Source of the DNA: Polaromonas sp. A23
GTDB taxonomy: Bacteria; Pseudomonadota; Gammaproteobacteria; Burkholderiales; Burkholderiaceae_C
DNA: 64,000 nt
Assembly: GCF_002001015.1 (NCBI RefSeq)
Contig: NZ_MUNO01000012.1
Location: forward strand, 124,001-188,000
Direction of reading: 5' to 3'
Below are positions 42,977 to 50,071 of this stretch, piece after piece. Made by a program: the position numbers and the translations under genes. The first letter of the stretch is position 1, and every line of letters starts with the position of its first letter. Below the pieces are notes generated by a model. It was not told where the DNA came from. It worked only from the letters and a program-made list of their open reading frames with translations, and ran no database searches.

Positions 42977-43492
42977 TCACAGGATGCAATACATCCGATG
43001 ATCGATGCGGCCGGGGCCGTATTCGCCGTAGCCGACGGTGACCATTCCGGAAAGCCACGCGTAGCGCTCGTCGGACGTCTCAAACCTGGGCGTTGGACGG
43101 ATGTATGTTTCATCAAAGGACAGCCGCTCGCCCTTGGCCAGACGCTGACGGCCATCCGCCGGGTACCTGAGGAGGCCTTGCGAGTCATAGTGAATGAGAA
43201 CGCCATCATGGGTGCGCAGGGTGGCGCGAACATCCATGCGGCTGATCCCGTCAGCACCGACGTGGACCCAATCGCCGCCGCCCGGCAGCATTTCGCCCCG
43301 GAAGCGGGGGCCTTCGAAACGCCCGCCCTTGACCACGAAGGTCAAGCGGGTGCCGAGATGGGTCTTGATCACCTGGCCGAGCTCCAGGTCGATGCTGAGA
43401 TCACATAGATGTTCGACCGGCAGCGCGTTGATCAATGGTCGATCGAACAACGGTGTCACGGGAGCGGCGGTGGAGGTTTTTGCGGTCGTCAT
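42977..43492 (-). CDS. DUF3237 family protein
   Basis: 171 residues. LSIDLELGQVIKTHLGTRLTFVVKGGRFEGPRFRGEMLPGGGDW, then HDGVLIHYDSQGLLR and the end GRIDHRMYCIL follow DUF3237, a small beta-barrel family without a settled reaction. The start at 43492 follows GAGGA with 7 bases. The preceding NTF2-like gene ends 10 bp upstream on the same strand, so the two are cotranscribed, divergently from hxlR. Confidence 0.85.
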   Translation of the reverse strand: MTTAKTSTAAPVTPLFDRPLINALPVEHLCDLSIDLELGQVIKTHLGTRLTFVVKGGRFEGPRFRGEMLPGGGDWVHVGADGISRMDVRATLRTHDGVLIHYDSQGLLRYPADGRQRLAKGERLSFDETYIRPTPRFETSDERYAWLSGMVTVGYGEYGPGRIDHRMYCIL

Positions 43493-43502
43493 GTCTTTAT
43501 CC

Positions 43503-43901
43503 TCATTTCGCTTCGAGTGCTGCTTTGACTTGAGCAAAATCGAAGAAGGTATCTTTCCTTGTGACAAGTCCAGCGCCATCCACTTCCACAACATCGAGCG
43601 CATGGAACTTTTTGGGCTCTTTCCCGTGCGGTTGGAACGTTAGATCCCAATCGAGTGTCCAGTGCTTGTCGCCAAGAAGAAGGCGGCGTATCTCGACGCC
43701 GAAATTGGGATAGAGCTCAAACACCCCGGCGAACTCTTTGAGTAGCGCAGCCTTGCCCTTGACCTCTCCGCTGCGACCATGCGCCTGGAAGGTCGAGTCA
43801 GGCGCGTGTAGCGCGACAATCGCCTCGGGATCGTGGGCGATCCACGCCGCAGCGTAGCGGTCGGCGATGGCAGCAAGATTTTGTTTGGTATGTTCAGACA
43901 T
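43503..43901 (-). CDS. NTF2-like/SnoaL-fold protein
   Basis: 132 residues of cone-like NTF2 fold. YAAAWIAHDPEAIVALHAPDSTFQAHG holds the conserved D and H of the pocket, and LDWDLTFQPHGKEPKKFHALDVVEVDGAGLVTRKDTFFD the sheet. It could be an isomerase, dehydratase or carrier; ketosteroid-isomerase-like proteins share the fold. The ATG at 43901 gives the expected N-terminus; a longer frame upstream crosses the hxlR promoter region. It is divergent from hxlR, its likely regulator. Confidence 0.83.
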   Translation of the reverse strand: MSEHTKQNLAAIADRYAAAWIAHDPEAIVALHAPDSTFQAHGRSGEVKGKAALLKEFAGVFELYPNFGVEIRRLLLGDKHWTLDWDLTFQPHGKEPKKFHALDVVEVDGAGLVTRKDTFFDFAQVKAALEAK

Positions 43902-44029
43902 GTGAAACCTTTCAATATCAATGGAACCCATTCGCGGTGCATCAGCTGATTCCGCGGTTCGCGAGTAATTTGTATGTGTCTCGGGAACATTTGCAACTAT
44001 AACTATGATTTTCATAGGCACAAGAGGGT

Positions 44030-44560
44030 ATGATAAAAAAAATGTCTCAAAATGCCTCGCCGTCGTCCTCTGCAGGACCGAACACCCTCTGCCCGATCGC
44101 GCTGGCTCAGGAGGTCGTGGGTGACCGTTGGACGGTTTTGGTTCTTCGCGAATTGTTCCTCGGGAACCATCGCTTCGAGGACATTCAGACGCAGACGCAA
44201 GCCACTCCACAGATGATGGCGAGTCGCCTGAAGAAGCTGGAATCGGACGGAATGATCGAACGCCGGCCCTACAACCAGAGGCCTTTGCGGTATGAGTACC
44301 ACCTCACCGAGATGGGCATCGCGTTTTATCCCGTGTTTCTGGCATTGCGCGCGTGGGGCGAGACCTGGTGCAAGCCCAGGAAGCAGGGGGTTGCCATTCA
44401 TTACACCCATATCCCGTGCGGAAAAAATCCAGGATTGGGTACCGTGTGTCAGGAATGCGGGGTCGTGTTGCGCAGGGAAGAGCTTTCCGCGACGCTGAGC
44501 AAATCGTTCGTTGCGGAGCGCCAGAAGCGCAAAGAGGCCTTCAAAGGCAACCAGGTCTGA
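44030..44560 (+). CDS. HxlR-family transcription regulator
   Basis: 176 residues. CPIALAQEVVGDRWTVLVLRELFLGNHRF with MASRLKKLESDGMIERRPYNQRPLRYEYHLTEMG forms the MarR/HxlR winged helix. The C-terminus has H-I-P-C-G and V-C-Q-E-C-G pairs that could bind a metal or sense redox or electrophiles. It is divergent from the NTF2-like gene with 128 bp between; AACTATAACTAT lies in that gap and may be part of the control site. A second in-frame ATG exists at 44042. Confidence 0.9.
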   Translation: MIKKMSQNASPSSSAGPNTLCPIALAQEVVGDRWTVLVLRELFLGNHRFEDIQTQTQATPQMMASRLKKLESDGMIERRPYNQRPLRYEYHLTEMGIAFYPVFLALRAWGETWCKPRKQGVAIHYTHIPCGKNPGLGTVCQECGVVLRREELSATLSKSFVAERQKRKEAFKGNQV

Positions 44561-44660
44561 TCGTTGGTCTCGTCCGCGCCGACCGTGAATACGGTTGTGA
44601 CAGCTGATCGAACGGTAAATTTCCCTTCCCAACTGATCCCCAACACTTCGGGAAGGATTT

Positions 44661-44742
44661 GGTCGCCTGGTCGCGTCACCGGTACGGCTGCAGTGAGCAG
44701 CCGGCGGGCGCGGATACGGGGTCCTGGCAGCTTCTCGCAGAG
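44661..44742 (+). pseudogene. 82-bp direct repeat, right copy: flavin reductase 3' fragment
   Basis: A second copy of the flavin reductase gene end, 90 percent identical to 42694-42775, with AGCAGCCGGCGGGCGCGGAT fully conserved. No flavin reductase body precedes it: the 100 bp upstream belong to the end of hxlR and unrelated sequence. It lies in the 279-bp gap before the atu-like TetR gene and marks the right edge of the inserted segment. Confidence 0.8.
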
Positions 44743-44784
44743 GGGGATATTGCTGCCAGTCCGACGGGTTGTCCGGGCGGTTTA

Positions 44785-44812
44785 TTTTTACAAAGCAACC
44801 GCTTGCTAAAAA
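44785..44812. promoter_or_regulatory. 28-bp palindromic operator O1
   Basis: TTTTTACAAAGC, four bases, then GCTTGCTAAAAA: a 12-bp inverted repeat with two mismatches. It lies 27 bp before the TetR ATG at 44840. The left 12 bases are identical to operator O2 at 62633-62660. The length and symmetry suit a TetR dimer pair, so autoregulation is likely. Confidence 0.72.
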
Positions 44813-44839
44813 TAGAAGGTTTTGCTATGGTTGGCTCCA

Positions 44840-45544
44840 ATGGACAAGATCGCAGCGACCACCCACCCCCAGCCCCGGCAAGCCCCATCGGCTGAAAAAA
44901 GGCCGCGCGGCCGTCCGCGCAAAACCATCGACGAACGCGATGACGGCAATCGCCGGGTCGAGCTGGTCAATGCCGCCGCGAAGTTGTTCCGGCGCAAGGG
45001 GTTCGACGCCACCAGCACGCGCGACATCGCGGCCGCCGTGGGCATGCACAGCGGCTCGCCTTTCTACCATTTCAAAAGCAAAGGCGCGCTGTTGCATGCG
45101 GTGATGGACGAAGGCATGCGTTCGGCCATCCTGCGGCAGACGGCAGCGCTGGAAGCAGCGGCGCAGGCCGCGCCCGACGCATCGGCCCTGCTGCGGGTGC
45201 TGATCCGCAACCATTTTGATGTGCTGCTGGGACCGGGCAGCGATTTCATTCCCGTGATGCTGTACGAGTCGCGTTCCATCACGGCCAAGCAGCGGGCTTC
45301 GCTGGCCAGGCTGCAAGGCGACTACGAATCGGTCTGGGAGCCCGTGCTCCAGGCGCTCAGCAGCGAGGGCAGGCTGCAGTGTCCGGTGAAGCTGGCCCGC
45401 CTGCTGATCTTCGGGGCGCTGAACTGGTCGGTGCAATGGTTCGATGCCAGAAAAGGCGCGTCGCTGGATGAACTGGCCGATGCGGCAATGGCGCTGTTTA
45501 TCGGGGAAAGCCCGCAGAAACCCATGGGGAGGACCCGCGCATGA
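44840..45544 (+). CDS. TetR-family regulator (AtuR-like position)
   Basis: 234 residues. The basic lead KRPRGRPRK and HTH VNAAAKLFRRKGFDATSTRDIAAAVGMHSGSPFYHFKSKGALLHAVM are TetR; the C-terminal helical domain has RNHFDVLLGPGSDFIPVMLYESRS. Same position and neighbours as AtuR, the repressor of the acyclic terpene genes of Pseudomonas. The ATG at 44840 is preferred over an upstream TTG. Its stop overlaps the SDR start by 4 bases, so it is the first gene of the operon. A 28-bp palindrome lies directly upstream, and the same site precedes atuA/livH. Confidence 0.87.
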   Translation: MDKIAATTHPQPRQAPSAEKRPRGRPRKTIDERDDGNRRVELVNAAAKLFRRKGFDATSTRDIAAAVGMHSGSPFYHFKSKGALLHAVMDEGMRSAILRQTAALEAAAQAAPDASALLRVLIRNHFDVLLGPGSDFIPVMLYESRSITAKQRASLARLQGDYESVWEPVLQALSSEGRLQCPVKLARLLIFGALNWSVQWFDARKGASLDELADAAMALFIGESPQKPMGRTRA

Positions 45545-46425
45545 GTTACCAATCGGTGTTCAGCCCCGGCCTGTTTGCCGGCAAGGTGGTGGTGGTCACG
45601 GGCGGGGGCTCCGGCATTGGCCGCTGCACCGCGCATGAACTGGCAGCGCTGGGAGCCCACGTGGTGTTGATCGGGCGCAAACTTGCCAAGCTGCATGACG
45701 TGGCCGGCGAAATTGTGGCCGCCGGTGGCCGCGCCAGTTTTCACCCCTGCGATATTCGCCAGGAAGAAGCGGTGCAAAGCACGGTGGCGGCCATCGTGCT
45801 GGCCCACGGCCGCATCGACAGCCTGGTCAACAACGCCGGCGGGCAATACATCACGCCGCTGGAAAGCATCAGCGCCAAAGGCTGGGAAGCGGTGATCAAC
45901 ACCAACCTGACCGGCGGCTTCCTGATGGCGCGTGAGTGCTATTTGCAGTCCATGGCGGCGCACGGCGGAAGTGTCGTCAACATCGTTGCAGACTTCTGGG
46001 GCTCGATGCCGTCCATGGGCCACAGCGGCGCGGCGCGGGCCGGCATGGTCAGCTTCACCGAAACGGCCGCTGCCGAATGGGCGCACAGCGGTGTGCGCGT
46101 GAATGCGGTAGCGCCCGGCTACATCGCCTCCAGCGGCATGGACCACTACCCGCCGGAAGCCGGTGAGATGCTGCGCGAGATGCGCAAAACCGTTCCGCTG
46201 GGCCGCTTCGGCACCGAAGCGGAAACCTCGGCCGCCATTGTGTTTCTGCTGAGCCCGGCTGCCAGTTTCATCAGCGGCACCACCTTGCGTGTCGACGGCG
46301 CGCGGCCGCAGGCCCGCATGGGCTGGCCGATGCGCTTGCCCGATGCCGAGGCACAGCAGCGCGATGCGGTCAAGCCGTTTGACGGCTTTCATCTGGCCAG
46401 CACACCCAAGATCTTTAAGTCATGA
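45541..46425 (+). CDS. SDR oxidoreductase, AtuB/PECR-like
   Basis: 294 residues. VVVVTGGGSGIGRCTAHELAALGA is the cofactor motif and LVNNAGGQYITPLESIS the next. Where most SDRs have Y-x-x-x-K, this protein reads MGHSGAARAGMVSF; the HSGAARAG variant is also seen in trans-2-enoyl-CoA reductases and AtuB-like proteins. In the atu pathway AtuB is assigned to citronellol/citronellal oxidation. Alternative: an enoyl-CoA reductase. The start overlaps the TetR stop, and the stop overlaps the carboxylase start by 4 bases. Confidence 0.82.
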   Translation: MSYQSVFSPGLFAGKVVVVTGGGSGIGRCTAHELAALGAHVVLIGRKLAKLHDVAGEIVAAGGRASFHPCDIRQEEAVQSTVAAIVLAHGRIDSLVNNAGGQYITPLESISAKGWEAVINTNLTGGFLMARECYLQSMAAHGGSVVNIVADFWGSMPSMGHSGAARAGMVSFTETAAAEWAHSGVRVNAVAPGYIASSGMDHYPPEAGEMLREMRKTVPLGRFGTEAETSAAIVFLLSPAASFISGTTLRVDGARPQARMGWPMRLPDAEAQQRDAVKPFDGFHLASTPKIFKS

Positions 46426-48065
46426 CTGTTTTTCAATCCGCCTGGAACGCGCAGGGCAGTGTGGCCGCGCAAAGGCGCGAAGCCATGCTGACCCGGATCG
46501 CGGCACTGCGCGGACTGGAGGCGCGTGCTGCGCAGGCCTCGGAAAAATCAAAGCCGGTGTTTGACAAGCGCGGCCAGCTGCTGCCGCGTGAACGTGTGGC
46601 CTTGCTGCTGGACGCGGGGGCACCTTACCTTCCGCTTTGTTCTCTGGCCGGCTTCATGCAGGACAACAAGGACCCTGTGCAGTCGGTGCCTGGCGGCGGC
46701 ATTGTGGCGGGTATTGGTTTTATCGAAGGCGTGCGCTGCATGGTGGTGGCCAGCGACTCCGGTATTGAGGCGGGTGCCATCCAGGCCATGGGGCTGGAGA
46801 AGATTTTGCGCGTGCAGGAAATCGCGCTGCAAAACAAGCTGCCATTCATTCACCTGGTGGAGAGTGCCGGCGCCAACCTGATGCGTTACCGCGTGGAAGG
46901 CTTTATTCATGGCGGCGCGCTGTTCCGCAACCTGGCACGCCTGTCGGCCGCGGGCATTCCCGTCATCACCGTGCAGCATGGCTCAGGCACGGCCGGTGGT
47001 GCCTACATGCCGGGCCTGAGTGATGTGGTCATCATGGTGCGGAACCGCTCGCGCGCTTTCCTGGCAGGGCCGCCGCTGTTGATGGCGGCCACCGGCGAGG
47101 TGGCGACCGAGGAAGAGCTGGGTGGTGCCGAGATGCATACCGGTGTGTCCGGCTTGGGCGAGCAACTGGCCGAAGATGACCGGCAGGCGCTGGGCCTGGC
47201 CCGGCAGCATGTGGCCCGGACTGCATGGTCAAATCGGGCTCCAGCCCTTATGAATCGGGCGCAAGCAGCTACTAATTCAGGAGCAAGCGAGCCGTTGTAC
47301 CCCGCCGATGATCTGCTTGGGCTAATGGCCGATGACTTACGCCAGCCTGTGGACATGCAGGAGGTGATGGCGCGCCTGGTTGATGGCTCGGACTTCCTGC
47401 CCTTCAAGGCCCTCTACGGCGCGGCCACGTTGTGTGTGCAGGCGTCGATAGGCGGCCATGCGGTGGGCATCATCAGCAACAACGGCCCCATTGACGTGGC
47501 CGGCGCCAACAAGGCCACGCATTTCATCCAGATGATGTGCCAGCTGGGCCATCCCATCGTCTACCTGCAGAACACCACCGGCTACATGGTCGGCAAGGAC
47601 AGCGAGCAGGGCGGCATGATCAAACACGGCTCCAAGATGATCCAGGCGGTGACCAACGCGACTGTGCCGCAGATCACCATTCAGTGCGGCGCTTCGTTCG
47701 GCGCCGGCAACTATGGCATGTGCGGGCGCGCTTATGCACCGCGCTTCCTGTTCAGCTGGCCGAGTGCCAAAACCGCGGTGATGGGTGGCGAGCAGGCGGC
47801 GCGCACCATGCAGATCGTCACCGAGGCCGCGATGGTTCGCAAGGGCATCCCTGTTGATGCCGCGCAGTCGCAGGCGCAGTTTGACAAGATCGTCGCCGTG
47901 TTCGAAGCGCAAGCCGATGCCTTCTACACCTCGGGTCTGCTGCTCGATGACGGTGTGATCGATCCGCGCGATACGCGAGCGGTGCTGGTGCAGTGTCTGG
48001 CCATGTGCGCCGAGGCCGAAGCCCGCCAATTGCGGCCCATGCAGTTTGGCGTGGCACGCATGTGA
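46422..48065 (+). CDS. Acyl-CoA carboxylase, carboxyltransferase (beta) subunit; AtuC/LiuB-like
   Basis: 547 residues with two crotonase-like carboxyltransferase halves. Acyl-CoA part: FDKRGQLLPRERVALLLDAG, SGTAGGAYMPGLSD. Carboxybiotin part: VGIISNNGPIDVAGANKATHFIQ, LQNTTGYMVG and GASFGAGNYGMCGRAYAPRF. The family includes methylcrotonyl-CoA (LiuB) and geranyl-CoA (AtuC) carboxylases; gene order favours the latter. Residues about 270-290 (SNRAPALMNRAQAATNSGAS) are encoded by a family A repeat placed in the linker between the halves. Reading frame and later motifs are intact, so the enzyme is probably active. Confidence 0.87.
   Translation: MTVFQSAWNAQGSVAAQRREAMLTRIAALRGLEARAAQASEKSKPVFDKRGQLLPRERVALLLDAGAPYLPLCSLAGFMQDNKDPVQSVPGGGIVAGIGFIEGVRCMVVASDSGIEAGAIQAMGLEKILRVQEIALQNKLPFIHLVESAGANLMRYRVEGFIHGGALFRNLARLSAAGIPVITVQHGSGTAGGAYMPGLSDVVIMVRNRSRAFLAGPPLLMAATGEVATEEELGGAEMHTGVSGLGEQLAEDDRQALGLARQHVARTAWSNRAPALMNRAQAATNSGASEPLYPADDLLGLMADDLRQPVDMQEVMARLVDGSDFLPFKALYGAATLCVQASIGGHAVGIISNNGPIDVAGANKATHFIQMMCQLGHPIVYLQNTTGYMVGKDSEQGGMIKHGSKMIQAVTNATVPQITIQCGASFGAGNYGMCGRAYAPRFLFSWPSAKTAVMGGEQAARTMQIVTEAAMVRKGIPVDAAQSQAQFDKIVAVFEAQADAFYTSGLLLDDGVIDPRDTRAVLVQCLAMCAEAEARQLRPMQFGVARM
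47231..47284 (-). repeat. Family A repeat, copy A6, inside the carboxylase beta gene
   Basis: Read on the - strand, TTAGTAGCTGCTTGCGCCCG is followed by ATTCATAAGGGCTGGAGCCC and GATTT; this is the same order and nearly the same sequence as intergenic A1. It lies in frame within the linker between the two carboxyltransferase halves. Confidence 0.75.
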
Positions 48066-48089
48066 GGCGAATTCCCCAAGGAGACAAAA

Positions 48090-49271
48090 ATGCAATACAA
48101 CCACGAACACCTGGAAATCCAGAAAACCCTGAAGCGTTTTATTGATGCCGAAATCAACCCGCATGTCGACGAGTGGGAAGCATCTGAAATTTTTCCGGCC
48201 CATGAAGTTTTCAAGAAACTCGGCAATCTGGGCCTGCTGGGCCTGACCAAACCCGAAGAATACGGCGGCGCGGGGCTGAACTATTCCTACGGCGTGGCCA
48301 TGGCCGAGGCCCTGGGCCACATCGACTGCGGCGGCGTTCCCATGGCCATTGGTGTGCAGACAGACATGTGTACGCCGGCGCTGGCGCGTTTCGGCAGCGA
48401 CGAGCTCAAGCGCGAATTTCTTGCTCCCGCGATTGCGGGCGACATGGTTGGCTGCATCGGCGTGAGCGAGCCGGGCGCCGGCAGCGACGTGGCGTCCATC
48501 AAGAGCCATGCGCGCAAAGATGGCGGCGACTACGTGATCAGCGGCCAGAAGATGTGGATCACCAACAGCCTGCAGGCCGACTGGATGTGCATGCTGGTCA
48601 ACACCGGCGAGGGCCCGCAGCACAAGAACAAAAGCCTGGTGATGGTGCCCATGCGCGAGAAGGGCAAGCTGCGCAAGGGCATTGAGGTCGGAAAGAAGAT
48701 CAAGAAGATCGGTATGAATGCCAGCGACACCGGCCTGATTTATTTCGACGAGGTACGCGTGCCGCAGCGCTACCTGATAGGCGCAGAAGGCTCGGGCTTC
48801 ATGTATCAGATGATGCAGTTCCAGGAAGAACGGCTCTGGTGCGCGGCCAGCTGCATCCAGTCGCTCACCAACTGCATTGACTGGACGGTGGAGTGGGCGC
48901 ATGACCGGAAATTGTTCGGCGCCACGCTGGCCGACCAGCAGTGGGTGCAGTTCAAGCTGGCCGAAATGAAAACCGAAGTCGAAGGCCTGCGCGCCATGAC
49001 TTACCGCGCTTGCGAACTCTATGTGCAAGGCCAGGACGTGACCGAACTGGCCTCCATGGCCAAGCTCAAGGCCGGGCGCCTGAACCGCCTGGTGCCCGAC
49101 ACCTGTTTGCAGTTCTGGGGCGGCATGGGTTTCACCTGGGAGAACAAGGTGGCCCGCATGTTCCGCGACGGCCGACTGGCCTCCATAGGCGGCGGCGCCG
49201 ACGAAGTGATGATGGGCATCATCGCCAAGTACATGGGTTTGTCCAAAAGCAGCAAAAAGCCTGCGGCCTGA
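48090..49271 (+). CDS. Acyl-CoA dehydrogenase, AtuD-like
   Basis: 393 residues. GVSEPGAGSDVASIKSHARK is the substrate and FAD loop, MWITNSLQADWMCML the next strand, and QFWGGMGFTWENKVARMFRDG the dimer FAD contact. The usual C-terminal Y-E-G-T base is replaced by ASIGGGADEVMMGI, so the catalytic acid must lie elsewhere or in ADE. In the atu order (C, D, E, F) this is the place of citronellyl-CoA dehydrogenase. 24 bp from the carboxylase and 1-base overlap with the next gene. Confidence 0.87.
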   Translation: MQYNHEHLEIQKTLKRFIDAEINPHVDEWEASEIFPAHEVFKKLGNLGLLGLTKPEEYGGAGLNYSYGVAMAEALGHIDCGGVPMAIGVQTDMCTPALARFGSDELKREFLAPAIAGDMVGCIGVSEPGAGSDVASIKSHARKDGGDYVISGQKMWITNSLQADWMCMLVNTGEGPQHKNKSLVMVPMREKGKLRKGIEVGKKIKKIGMNASDTGLIYFDEVRVPQRYLIGAEGSGFMYQMMQFQEERLWCAASCIQSLTNCIDWTVEWAHDRKLFGATLADQQWVQFKLAEMKTEVEGLRAMTYRACELYVQGQDVTELASMAKLKAGRLNRLVPDTCLQFWGGMGFTWENKVARMFRDGRLASIGGGADEVMMGIIAKYMGLSKSSKKPAA

Positions 49272-50071
49272 TGGACAGCGCCATGACAGGCAAGCTGCAG
49301 GTCACCCGTTCCGGCGAAACCGAACACTGGACCCTCCACGACCCGACCACGCGCAATGCATTGACCGGCGAACTGGTTGATGCACTGGTACAGGCTTGCG
49401 AACGCGCCGCACAGGACAAGGCCTTGCGCTTTGTTGTGCTGCAAGGCAGCGGCGGCGCTTTTTGCGCGGGTGGCAGCCTGGGTGGTTTTGCGCAATCGAT
49501 AGGCCAGGCGTTGCCGGTTGGAGAAACAGACCCCTTGATCGCCATGAATGCCGGCTTCGGCAACTTGCTCAATGCCTTGTGCGCGCTGCCGCAAATGCTG
49601 CTCGTAGCGGTGGACGGGCCGGCCATGGGCGGGGGCCTCGGGCTGGTGTGTTGCGGCGACTTTGTCCTGGCCACGCCCTCGGCCGTGTTTGCTACGCCGG
49701 AAGTAACGCTGGGCATCGTTCCGGCACAGATCGCGCCTTTTGTGCATCGCCGGCTGGGCGACAGGTTGGCGCGGCAGATGATGCTGTCCGCGGAAAAGTA
49801 TTCCGCGCAGCAGGCCTTGACGCTGGGGCTGGTGGACCAGGTGGCCGATGACCTGCCGCCTGCGGTGGCCCAGCAGATCGCCATGCTGCGCCGTGCAGCA
49901 CCAGGCGCCGTCGCCTATACCAAGGCCCTGCTTCATATGCTCAATCAGGCCCCAGCCCAGGACCTGACTGCGCAAGCGGCTATCAAATTCGCAGCAAGCT
50001 TGCGCAGCGCCGAGGCCGCCGAAGGTTTGGCGGCGTTTGCTGGCAAGCGCAAACCCGGGTGGGCGGCATGA
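49271..50071 (+). CDS. Enoyl-CoA hydratase/isomerase, AtuE-like position
   Basis: 266-residue crotonase. VVLQGSGGAFCAGGSLGGF and VDGPAMGGGLGLVCCGDFVLAT are the two oxyanion loops; TPEVTLGIVPAQIAPFVHRR has the glutamate of the first catalytic position, and a final AGKRKPGW. In the atu pathway AtuE hydrates isohexenylglutaconyl-CoA, the product of the carboxylase. It lies between dehydrogenase and biotin carboxylase genes with 1-base and 4-base overlaps, which argues for strict cotranscription. Confidence 0.86.
   Translation: MDSAMTGKLQVTRSGETEHWTLHDPTTRNALTGELVDALVQACERAAQDKALRFVVLQGSGGAFCAGGSLGGFAQSIGQALPVGETDPLIAMNAGFGNLLNALCALPQMLLVAVDGPAMGGGLGLVCCGDFVLATPSAVFATPEVTLGIVPAQIAPFVHRRLGDRLARQMMLSAEKYSAQQALTLGLVDQVADDLPPAVAQQIAMLRRAAPGAVAYTKALLHMLNQAPAQDLTAQAAIKFAASLRSAEAAEGLAAFAGKRKPGWAA

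Noticed and set aside
47337..49028. Long - strand frame (563 codons) across the carboxylase beta and AtuD-like genes
   Set aside because: Spans two real genes in antisense and has no recognisable motif.
49970..49990. Possible further family A copy in the AtuE-like gene (GCGCAAGCGGCTATCAAATT)
   Set aside because: Only about 20 bases resemble the family and the encoded residues are normal for crotonases, so chance is likely.
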